8,816 nt of DNA from Bacteroidota bacterium (GTDB taxonomy: Bacteria > Bacteroidota > Bacteroidia > Bacteroidales > Bacteroidaceae), in the NCBI GenBank assembly GCA_023425865.1, contig JAFABV010000085.1, positions 1-8,816 of the forward strand, read 5' to 3'. The position numbers and the translations under genes were made by a program. Each line of letters opens with the position of its first letter. The first letter of the stretch is position 1. This document shows, in pieces, positions 1 through 6,097 of the stretch. The notes beneath the pieces are model-generated. The model was given only the letters and a program-made list of their open reading frames with translations, was not told the DNA's origin and searched no databases.

Positions 1-12
1 ATAACTTTGTCC

Positions 13-98
13 TTGGTAATCATCACTCAATATTTTTATAATTTATTGATATTCAACCATAAAGGTACAAAATATTAGTGAGATTACCAACTTTTTTT
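13..98 (+). terminator. Large imperfect hairpin followed by a T-run (terminator-like)
   Basis: The arms at 13-36 and 69-90 are near-perfect inverted copies: TTGGTAATC pairs with GATTACCAA, TCACT with AGTGA, and AATATTTT with AAAATATT, with small bulges on the left arm. The loop is about 32 nt. Seven T residues follow at 92-98, so on the + strand it resembles an intrinsic terminator for a gene lying left of the window. The loop is longer than usual for a terminator, so it could instead be an end of a mobile element or a leader structure. A TAnnTTTG match (TAACTTTG, 2-9) lies just upstream but its partner element would be outside the window. Confidence 0.4.
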
Positions 99-136
99 AT
101 GCTTTTCTTATCCCGAACTCGCGTATTAATATGTCG

Positions 137-255
137 GTATGTTTTTGTTCACCCAGCACGAACATTCTCTAATCGGTGCGAGTCCGTAACTCGCCCGATA
201 GTGGGAAGTGTATAGCCTAAGGCAAGGAAGTCTATCGCGAGATGGTATCTGAAGG
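137..255 (+). mobile_element. 5' remnant of a group II intron (domain I), truncated
   Basis: This stretch has no open frame on the + strand but folds as a chain of RNA hairpins. TGTTC/GAACA pair at 146-150/160-164. A ten-pair stem, ATCGG-GCGAG (172-182) with CTCGC-CCGAT (190-199), has one bulged T and a 7-nt loop. GCC/GGC pair at 215-223. CTATC/GATGG (232-236/241-245) is closed by a GCGA tetraloop of the GNRA type. The hairpins and the wording around them (ATCGGTGCGAGTCC, GGCAAGGAAGTCTATCGCGA, ATCTGAAGG) resemble what I recall of the 5' domain I of bacterial group II introns. GTATG at 137-141 could be the intron 5' end (consensus GTGYG), but this is uncertain. No reverse transcriptase/maturase gene and no 3' domains V-VI are present, so it cannot splice by itself. 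The similarity ends at about 255, where coding sequence of the next gene begins. Confidence 0.6.
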
Positions 256-257
256 CC

Positions 258-2003
258 ATGCTCTGGCTGGTGTATCAGTTGATTTCGGCCTTGGGGCAAG
301 ATAATGAGCGCATAGAGGTGGCTGACCTGCCGCCGGTGGTGGCCGACTTGGGGCGTGACGGTGAGATACCGTTCTGTTTCGAGTACCGCAGCATCTATGC
401 TCCGTCGAATAAGAATATTGACTTGATGCCTATACTCGGTAGCGGAAACATTGATTTCGACTGGGGCATCTGGGGGCATAACCTTGGGAAAGTGTTGGGC
501 GACAACCTGCCTGAAACGGTTTACGCCTTCGATGGCGCTAAACGTGACCGTAGCCAGTTCTGCTTCTCGTCGGACGAGCTTTACAAGCGGTTGGAAGCTT
601 ATATCCTGAACGACTGGGGAGATGGCGCGAAGAGTGGAGGCACCCGATTTGTCATCATGCCCAACGACAACGCGGTGGTTTGTCAGTGCGACCTTTGCAA
701 GGCCGCTGGCAACAGGCCGACGTCTGCCACGCCGGCCTTGTCGGCGTTTATAGAGCGCATGGCCAAGCGTTTTCCTAACCACGAGTTCTTTACCTCTTCC
801 TATGCGTCGGCTAAGGAGGCACCTAACCGGAAGCTGCCAGCTAACGTGGGGGTGATCATCAGTGCCATGGACCTGCCCTATCAGGCTGGCATTGCCACGA
901 GCAAGGAAGCGGCTGAGTTCAAGCAACTGTTGGGAAGATGGCGTAATGCGGTAGGCCGTATATATGTGTGGGACTACATGCGCAACTTTGACGATTATTT
1001 TTCACCCTATCCTTTCCTTCGCATAGCGCGTGAACGTTTGCAGTGGTATCGCGAGCAAAAGATTGATGGCGTGATCTTTAACGGCAGTGGTGACGACTAC
1101 GCTTCTTTCGACGACATGCAGACTTATGTGCTCGCGGCGCTCATGGTCAACCCCGATGAAGAGGTGGAGCCGTTGGTGCGCCAGTATTTTTCAAGGTATT
1201 ATCCGGCCACAGGCGCCGCGCTGGCTGACTTCTATCTGACACTGGAAGACCGTGCCATCAAGTCGGCCAACGGAATACCGTATTATGGAGGCATTGAGGA
1301 TGAAATGAACGCCTACCTCAAGCCTGAGGAGTTTAGACGCTTCTGCGATAGTTTGGACAAGGCTTCGAAGAAAATCACGGGTGATGAGCGCAAGCGGGTG
1401 AGCCGGTTGTTGACGGCTTTCAACTATACGTTGTTGGAGATGATGCGCACGCCAAGCATGGCGTTTAACAACAATGACATGCAGGTATGGCTGGAAAATC
1501 TTTCAGGGGCCAACGAACTGAAGGATATGGCAAATTATCGCGAGGCAAACGGAAGCCTGGTGCAATATCTGTCTGACTACAGCCTGCAGTTGCCCGTCAT
1601 CAGTCGCAAGTCGGCGTTCAAATGTACGAATGTGCCTAAACTCACCGACGGCTACGTAGGCTTGGCCTCTGACTATCATACCAATTGGGTGGTATCTGCC
1701 GACAAGCAGCTTACCTTGCGGTTTGATGGCGCGCGTGCGGATAAGGCCATAACGGTGGGATGCCTGGAGGCACCCGTATGGCATATCTATCTGCCCGCTA
1801 CCATTGAGTTGTGGCAGAACGGCAAGAAGGTTGAGGTTGCCGACAAGCCCATAGCCCCGATGTCATCGTCTCATGATACCCATAAGCGCTGGCTGTTTGA
1901 GATAAAAACCGGCAAACTGAAAGCTGGTGTGCCATTTGAGTTGCGCCTGACGGCACCGGCCATGACCGGAAAGGTGACCATGGCCGTCGATGAGGTGTAC
2001 TGA
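258..2003 (+). CDS. DUF4838 domain-containing protein, N-terminally truncated (probable gene remnant)
   Basis: The 581-aa product resembles the DUF4838 family, large secreted or surface proteins of Bacteroidota that share architecture with alpha-glucuronidase/GH20-like glycoside hydrolases and are thought to act on glycans; the reaction is unknown. Recognisable parts are the FEYRSIY segment (41-47), GHNLG (73-77), the signature MPNDN followed by CQCDLC (134-147), the barrel-like middle with YVWDYMRNFDDYF (236-248), and a beta-rich C-terminal domain (about 455-581) of carbohydrate-binding character. Family members normally begin with a signal peptide and an N-terminal domain of roughly 100 residues before the segment corresponding to LWLVYQLISALG. 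Here those are absent, and the frame upstream of the ATG is intron-like sequence closed by a stop at 213-215. There is no signal peptide, so the product could not be exported normally. The rest of the frame is intact with no internal stop or frameshift, which suggests a recent truncation. The ATG is the first in frame; GAAGG just upstream is too close to be a good ribosome binding site. Confidence 0.7.
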   Translation: MLWLVYQLISALGQDNERIEVADLPPVVADLGRDGEIPFCFEYRSIYAPSNKNIDLMPILGSGNIDFDWGIWGHNLGKVLGDNLPETVYAFDGAKRDRSQFCFSSDELYKRLEAYILNDWGDGAKSGGTRFVIMPNDNAVVCQCDLCKAAGNRPTSATPALSAFIERMAKRFPNHEFFTSSYASAKEAPNRKLPANVGVIISAMDLPYQAGIATSKEAAEFKQLLGRWRNAVGRIYVWDYMRNFDDYFSPYPFLRIARERLQWYREQKIDGVIFNGSGDDYASFDDMQTYVLAALMVNPDEEVEPLVRQYFSRYYPATGAALADFYLTLEDRAIKSANGIPYYGGIEDEMNAYLKPEEFRRFCDSLDKASKKITGDERKRVSRLLTAFNYTLLEMMRTPSMAFNNNDMQVWLENLSGANELKDMANYREANGSLVQYLSDYSLQLPVISRKSAFKCTNVPKLTDGYVGLASDYHTNWVVSADKQLTLRFDGARADKAITVGCLEAPVWHIYLPATIELWQNGKKVEVADKPIAPMSSSHDTHKRWLFEIKTGKLKAGVPFELRLTAPAMTGKVTMAVDEVY

Positions 2004-2075
2004 TCGTCCTCGGAGTGATAGGCGCTTGACGGAGTTATAGGTTCGACGACGCTATCCCGGCAGGTTATGTATCAA

Positions 2076-2124
2076 GGGGGGCACCGATAGATGGCTGAGC
2101 CTCAGCCATCTATCGGTGCCCCTT
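2076..2124. terminator. Perfect 21-bp inverted repeat downstream of the DUF4838 gene
   Basis: Arms 2078-2098 and 2102-2122 are exact reverse complements (GGGGCACC... against ...GGTGCCCC) with a 3-nt loop, and two further G-T pairs can form outside. It begins 72 nt after the DUF4838 stop. Such a long GC-rich stem would halt or stabilise the 3' end of a transcript from either side. There is no real T-run (CCCCTTCTCG follows), so a classical intrinsic terminator is not proven; a REP-like mobile palindrome is an alternative. Confidence 0.5.
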
Positions 2125-2209
2125 CTCGTAATATACTCTACTATCTTCTCGTAAACGCTCTGCTCTCTTCTTGTAAACGCTCTGCTCTCTTCTCGTAAAC
2201 GCTCTGCTC
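2122..2209. repeat. 22-nt tandem repeat, three full copies plus one degenerate
   Basis: Copies at 2144-2165, 2166-2187 and 2188-2209 share the core CTCGTAAACGCTCTGCTC; copy 2 differs by a single C-to-T change. The preceding 2122-2143 is a diverged copy that keeps CTTCTCGTAA and then CTCTACT. The array starts at the last base of the neighbouring 21-bp inverted repeat. The period is not a multiple of three and no gene spans it. Function is unknown; copy number of such arrays often varies between strains. Confidence 0.85.
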
Positions 2210-2490
2210 CCCTCACAATTATTCTGAGCCATGATATTCTGTCATCAGACCCACAGGTGGGTTCAAAGAGATATACTGTGATGAGTTTTCCGTGGTAAAG
2301 ATTTTCTCCTGTATTCTAAGATTCGCCAAAGGCGAGCGGAGGATAGGCAGGGTAGCGTTTCTGTCTCTTCAGCTTCATCATTCCGCCTCAAACATGCCTT
2401 AGCCCATCCCAAACGCCGCTTTATCCTACCTCAAATCGCCGCCCGTGCTATCGCAAAGTGCGGGCCGGGGTCTCTCCATCTATATCGAAG
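2210..2490. other. Intergenic spacer without a recognisable gene
   Basis: No convincing ORF, tRNA or known RNA was seen here. Only short hairpins are visible: ACCCAC-AG-GTGGGT at 2249-2262, TCGCC-AAA-GGCGA at 2323-2335, and a GCCCG/CGGGC pairing in 2441-2465. Pyrimidine-rich text such as CCTCAAACATGCC and CCTCAAATCGCC recurs loosely. It may be decayed repeat or gene sequence. Confidence 0.5.
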
Positions 2491-2582
2491 CATCTTATGT
2501 TTTTATATAGAACCATCTTATGTTTTCATATAGAACCATCCTATGGTTTTATATAGAACCATCCTATGGTTTTATATAGAAT
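2491..2582. repeat. 23-nt tandem repeat, four copies, with internal palindrome
   Basis: Units begin at 2491, 2514, 2537 and 2560, exactly 23 nt apart, with core CATCYTATGKTTTYATATAG. Partial matches flank both ends (CCATCTATATCGAAG before, TTATCC after). In copies 3 and 4 the junction reads AACCAT-CCT-ATGGTT, a perfect 6-bp inverted repeat with a 3-nt spacer; copies 1 and 2 have CTT and a broken right arm. Copy differences are few, so the array is young or is kept homogeneous. The short open frame running from 2543 is a by-product of the repeat and is not annotated. Confidence 0.88.
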
Positions 2583-2742
2583 TATCCGCTAAACAAAAGA
2601 CAGAGGAGGTGGCTCCAAAAGGTGGTGGTGTCGGCCCTTACCTCTTTAAGCCTCCTCCGTTTCCTACTCAGGCCGCTGGCGGCCCTCGGCAAGGCTTCGC
2701 CCCCATCGTGCGACAAAAACTCTAAAATCTCTGCGGCTCTGC
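2583..2742. other. Intergenic spacer before the small ORF
   Basis: No supported gene. GAGGAGG (2603-2609) and CCTCCTC (2651-2657) are complementary but 41 nt apart, and GGCC repeats at 2671-2684. The stretch TCTCTGCGGCTCTGCGTG just before the next ORF has an internally repetitive, non-coding look, similar to text often found between Bacteroidales genes. Confidence 0.4.
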
Positions 2743-3039
2743 GTGCAAATACACCCCACAAATGCCATCAATGCTGTGATAGACTTTGCCCATGACGCTA
2801 ATTTGCATCACTTTACCTTCCCTCAGGCTACAGCCATCTGCGGATATCTTTCTAAAGAGTCAAACGACAGGCGTAATGGTGCCACTATTCTGCCCCTTCT
2901 CGCCCATCCCTTTCTTATCTTGTTCGAGCATCAGAAGGGAAAGGCGGAAATCGAAAATGTGGTTGATATCTTTGACAATGATAAGGAAAAGGAAAAGCAA
3001 CAAGAGGAGATGAGGAACAAACCGACGTTCAGAAGATAG
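2743..3039 (+). CDS. Hypothetical protein, about 98 aa, possibly 5'-truncated
   Basis: I do not recognise the family. The frame reads like real protein: an alpha-helical N-terminal part (NAINAVIDFAHDANLHHFTF), a middle with PQATAICGYLSKES, the hydrophobic stretch ILPLLAHPFLILFEHQKGKA, and a strongly charged tail (DNDKEKEKQQEEMRNK). Codon choice (GCC, ATC, CTT) agrees with coding DNA, better than the two overlapping alternative frames. There is no in-frame ATG; the best start is GTG at 2743, and the frame is open upstream to 2650 through repetitive spacer. Either the gene uses GTG or its true 5' end was lost. It stands alone between the repeat region and the defence operon, and nothing links it to either. 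No membrane helix or signal peptide is evident. Confidence 0.45.
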   Translation: MQIHPTNAINAVIDFAHDANLHHFTFPQATAICGYLSKESNDRRNGATILPLLAHPFLILFEHQKGKAEIENVVDIFDNDKEKEKQQEEMRNKPTFRR

Positions 3040-3110
3040 ATTGATAGTAAACATTGAATTGTATGGCATGCTGTTTTCATGGTCAGCTTAAAAAATACAT
3101 CTATTATCTC

Positions 3111-3139
3111 TTGAGTATCGCAAATAATGTTTATCTTTG
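3111..3139 (+). promoter_or_regulatory. Bacteroidota-type promoter for the restriction-modification operon
   Basis: TATCTTTG at 3132-3139 is an exact match to the Bacteroidota -7 element TAnnTTTG. A TTG at 3111-3113 lies 18 nt upstream, close to the usual -33 spacing. Transcription would start around 3143-3150, giving a very short leader before the XRE gene. The upstream ATG at 3127 overlaps this promoter and would not be in the transcript. Autoregulation by the adjacent XRE protein is plausible, but no clear operator dyad was seen. Confidence 0.5.
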
Positions 3140-3162
3140 AACACATAATGATAAATCTGGCT

Positions 3163-3375
3163 ATGGCAAAAGAAATTTTTCATCCCAACAGAATTAGGGT
3201 GGTGCTTGCGGAAAAGCAAATCACTAACCGTTGGTTGGCAGAACGGTTAGGTGTCACTGATATGACGGTGTCGCGATGGAGTACAAACAAGGTGCAGCCC
3301 TCGGTATCACAACTCGTAGAGATAGCCAAACTGCTTGAAGTGGACATTAAAGACCTGATAGAAGCCGACATGTAA
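3163..3375 (+). CDS. XRE/Cro-family helix-turn-helix transcriptional regulator
   Basis: A 70-aa DNA-binding protein that is essentially one HTH_XRE domain. The helix-turn-helix lies at about residues 21-47: TNRWLAERLGVTDMTVSRW, in which LAERLGV is helix 2 and the turn and MTVSRW is the recognition helix. The C-terminal helices follow (SQLVEIAKLLEVDIKDLIEA), and there is no other domain. I choose ATG 3163 because MAKEIFHPNRIR gives the normal start for such proteins; ATGs at 3148 and 3127 are in frame, but 3127 lies inside the predicted promoter. It is the first gene of the operon, 20 nt before res. In many restriction-modification systems a small Cro-like controller delays restriction until methylation is established; that role is inferred here from size and position. 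Direct control of the whole operon through the promoter just upstream is the simplest model. Confidence 0.85.
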   Translation: MAKEIFHPNRIRVVLAEKQITNRWLAERLGVTDMTVSRWSTNKVQPSVSQLVEIAKLLEVDIKDLIEADM

Positions 3376-3381
3376 TTGCCG

Positions 3382-3389
3382 AAAGGAAG
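3382..3389 (+). promoter_or_regulatory. Ribosome binding site for res
   Basis: AAAGGAAG lies 6 nt before ATG 3396 and is the clearest Shine-Dalgarno-like sequence in the operon. It fixes the res start and suggests that Res is translated independently, not by coupling to the upstream regulator. Confidence 0.5.
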
Positions 3390-3395
3390 TGAATT

Positions 3396-6092
3396 ATGAA
3401 ATTTCAATTAGAAGCACCAGAGCATCAGACCATAGCCATCAGAAGTGTTGTGGGCATTTTCGATGGTATGGAGAAAAACACCTCGGGCAATGCCCAGAAG
3501 GAAGACATCTATGCCAATGTTTGCTCTTTATACCCGCAGCAGATTTGGGACAATATACACAAAATAGCAGAGGAAAATAACATTGCCGATGCCGACTTCC
3601 ATTTTAAGGAGACTAACGACGTATGTATAGAGATGGAGACTGGCACGGGTAAGACGCTGACCTATCTGCAAACGGCATACGAACTCTATAAAGAGCATGG
3701 ACTTACCAAATTTGTTGTTATCGTTCCCTCTATACCTATTCGTCAGGGGGTAATCGATACCTTCGAGAATTTCAAAGACCAACTGGCCGACAAGTATGGC
3801 TTTACGCCTAATACTTTTGTATATGACAGTTCGCAATTAAGCAAACTACGTGATTTCATTACGCAGGACTGTCCCCAGATTATGATTCTCACCATGGCTT
3901 CGTTTAATACTGAGGACAATATTCTGAACCGTAAGGAGCAGGAGGGACTATTTAACAATTTGCCCCATATTGAGTCTTTGGGACAAACACATCCTATTAT
4001 CTTTATGGACGAGCCACAGGAGGGCATGGACACGGAGAACTCTGTGGCTTGGCTGGCAAAGATGCAGCCGTTGTTCAAGATACGTTATTCGGCCACCCAT
4101 AAGGTGAAATGGAATACCATCTATCGACTGACTCCTGCCGAAAGCTATAGGTTGGGGCTGGTCAAAAAAATAGAAGTGCTTACTGTAGCCGAGAAGAACG
4201 ACGAGGCAACGATGAAGATTGAACTCGCTGCCATTCAGGAAACAAAGACAGAACCGAAGGTGAAGCTGAAGTTGTGGAAACTCAATAAGACCAAGGGCCG
4301 TTTTGAGTTTAAGGAGTCGGGGCTACTGAAAAAGGGAGACAATCTGGCCGCCAAATCGGGCAATGCTTCTTATGCAGACTACACCATCAGTCGCATCTAT
4401 AAGCAGATGAGCAACCATCGCTGGATGGTGACCTTTGCCAATGGGGCGTCCATTGAAGAGAAACAGACATCTTCCAACAAGGAGCAGGTATGGGGCTTGC
4501 AGTTGGAATGGCTCATACGTAGGCATTTCGAGAATAAGGCTCGGCTGAAGCCGCAGGGCATTAAGAATCTCTCGCTGGTCTTCATCGACAGAGTGGCCAA
4601 CTACATGAGCGTGGAGCGTCCTATTATCAAGCAACTTTTTGAGGAGAAATACAAGCAACTCTATTCCGAATACCATGAGGGAAAGCTGCCATCGGAAGAA
4701 CAAGTCAAGACCGTGCAGGGCTACTACTTTGCCAAGACCACGCAGGGAGAATATACAGACAGCGAGGCTTCTATGAAGGGCAACAAGGAAATTTACGACC
4801 AGATTCTCCATCGCAAGGAGCTGCTATTGTCGTTCGACAGCCCAATCGAATTTATCTTCTCCCATTCGGCTCTTGGTGTTGGTTGGGACAATCCCAACAT
4901 CTTCGGTATCGCCACGCTCAACGAGAGCTTTTCGGAGAACAAGAAGCGGCAGGAGATAGGTCGTGGCTTGCGTATCTGTGTCAACCAAGAGGGGCAGCGT
5001 GTCTACGACAAAGACGACACACCTGAGGATGAACTTATCAATCAGCTTACCATCGTGCCCAACGAAACCTACGATACCTTTGCCCGGAGCTATCAAGCTG
5101 AGATTACCGAGGCTTATGGTTCACCCGATGCCGGACCTAAGATGAAGCCTACACATAAGGGTAAGCCTACACATCGTGTTGCCTTCAAACTCAATGGAAA
5201 GGATAGTGTGCAGCGTGCCTTCCGTGAGTTTTGGAAACGCATAGCGCGACTCACCACCTACCGGGTTCACTTTGACGAAGACACATTGGTGAGCAGGTGC
5301 ATCGAGGCCGTCAACACCATAGAAATTGAAGATTATGTGGCCGAGGTGGCAAGCTATCGGGTGCAAAACATCAGCGACTTCTCACAGAGAGAATACGGTG
5401 GATCGGAATACATGAACCTGAAAGGACACTTCACACCTACCGATTTCATTGAGGATGTGAGCGAGAAGACCGGACTGTGCTATCGGTCGGCGATGAGGAT
5501 ATTTAATGGTATTAACAACAAACAGCAATATGTGAAAAATCCGCCCGTATTCATTGAACGTGCCGTGGTGCAGATAAAGTCGATGCAGTTGGAGGAGTTG
5601 GTGCGTTGCGTGGAATATACGCCATCGGATGAGAGATACAATATTGAAAGATTTACCGACTTCTATTGCGATGACTGCAACGAGTATGTCTCTACGCCCA
5701 ATCACGGTCTATGGGACAAGACACTATACGACAGTCTGCTCGAACGCGACTTCGCACGCGATGCCGACGAGGAAGACAGGAATGTGGCGTGCTTCCTGAA
5801 GTTCCCCACATGGTATAAGATTCCCACCCCCATAGGTAACTACGAGCCCGACTTTGGCGTAGTGTTAAAACGCAAAAGGCTCACAGAAGCCAATGATAAG
5901 GAATACTACTTTGTGGTAGAAATCAAGGGCACCAACGATATTAACGATCAAAAGGCACTCACACCCCACGAGATAGCGCGTATCAAATGTGCCATCCGCC
6001 ACTTTGATGCACTTGGCGTAGATGTGCAGTTCAAGGCACCTATTAAAGATTTTGAGACATTCACCAGGCAAACAGAACTCGAAACAAAATAA
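3396..6092 (+). CDS. res: Type III restriction-modification system, restriction subunit Res
   Basis: This 898-aa protein is the ATP-dependent translocating and cleaving subunit of a type III restriction enzyme; with Mod it recognises unmethylated sites and cuts DNA at a distance. Superfamily 2 helicase motifs are in order: Walker A TGTGKT (82-87), motif II as the DEPQ variant (205-208), motif III YSATH (231-235), the SALGVGWDNP segment (491-500) and motif VI QEIGRGLRI (519-527). A C-terminal PD-(D/E)xK nuclease is visible as EPDF (817-820) followed by VEIKGT (841-846), so the predicted metal-binding residues D819, E842 and K844 are intact. Length fits type III Res proteins (about 850-1000 aa). 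A cysteine set, CDDC (758-761), occurs before the nuclease. The gene is followed 5 nt later by mod. The order res then mod is the reverse of EcoP1/EcoP15. No frameshift is seen, so it is probably active. Confidence 0.93.
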   Translation: MKFQLEAPEHQTIAIRSVVGIFDGMEKNTSGNAQKEDIYANVCSLYPQQIWDNIHKIAEENNIADADFHFKETNDVCIEMETGTGKTLTYLQTAYELYKEHGLTKFVVIVPSIPIRQGVIDTFENFKDQLADKYGFTPNTFVYDSSQLSKLRDFITQDCPQIMILTMASFNTEDNILNRKEQEGLFNNLPHIESLGQTHPIIFMDEPQEGMDTENSVAWLAKMQPLFKIRYSATHKVKWNTIYRLTPAESYRLGLVKKIEVLTVAEKNDEATMKIELAAIQETKTEPKVKLKLWKLNKTKGRFEFKESGLLKKGDNLAAKSGNASYADYTISRIYKQMSNHRWMVTFANGASIEEKQTSSNKEQVWGLQLEWLIRRHFENKARLKPQGIKNLSLVFIDRVANYMSVERPIIKQLFEEKYKQLYSEYHEGKLPSEEQVKTVQGYYFAKTTQGEYTDSEASMKGNKEIYDQILHRKELLLSFDSPIEFIFSHSALGVGWDNPNIFGIATLNESFSENKKRQEIGRGLRICVNQEGQRVYDKDDTPEDELINQLTIVPNETYDTFARSYQAEITEAYGSPDAGPKMKPTHKGKPTHRVAFKLNGKDSVQRAFREFWKRIARLTTYRVHFDEDTLVSRCIEAVNTIEIEDYVAEVASYRVQNISDFSQREYGGSEYMNLKGHFTPTDFIEDVSEKTGLCYRSAMRIFNGINNKQQYVKNPPVFIERAVVQIKSMQLEELVRCVEYTPSDERYNIERFTDFYCDDCNEYVSTPNHGLWDKTLYDSLLERDFARDADEEDRNVACFLKFPTWYKIPTPIGNYEPDFGVVLKRKRLTEANDKEYYFVVEIKGTNDINDQKALTPHEIARIKCAIRHFDALGVDVQFKAPIKDFETFTRQTELETK

Positions 6093-6097
6093 CGACA

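Noticed and set aside
2..9. TAACTTTG as a promoter -7 element
   Set aside because: It matches TAnnTTTG, but the upstream -33 region is outside the window and it would read straight into the 13-98 hairpin; not supported enough to annotate.
126..926. 266-codon open frame on the minus strand
   Set aside because: It lies opposite the intron-like stretch and the DUF4838 coding frame; its translation has low-complexity arginine-rich parts and no recognisable domain, so it is an antisense shadow.
2144..2582. CRISPR array
   Set aside because: The 22- and 23-nt repeats are directly tandem with no unique spacers, and no cas genes are nearby.
2543..2725. 60-codon + strand frame across the 23-nt repeats
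   Set aside because: Its first residues (MVLYRTILWFYIEL) are translated tandem repeat and the rest is low-complexity spacer; no coding evidence.
2860..3146. Minus-strand open frames opposite the small ORF and the promoter
   Set aside because: They overlap better-supported coding sequence and the TAnnTTTG promoter, and translate to hydrophobic low-complexity peptides arising from the antisense of K/E-rich codons.
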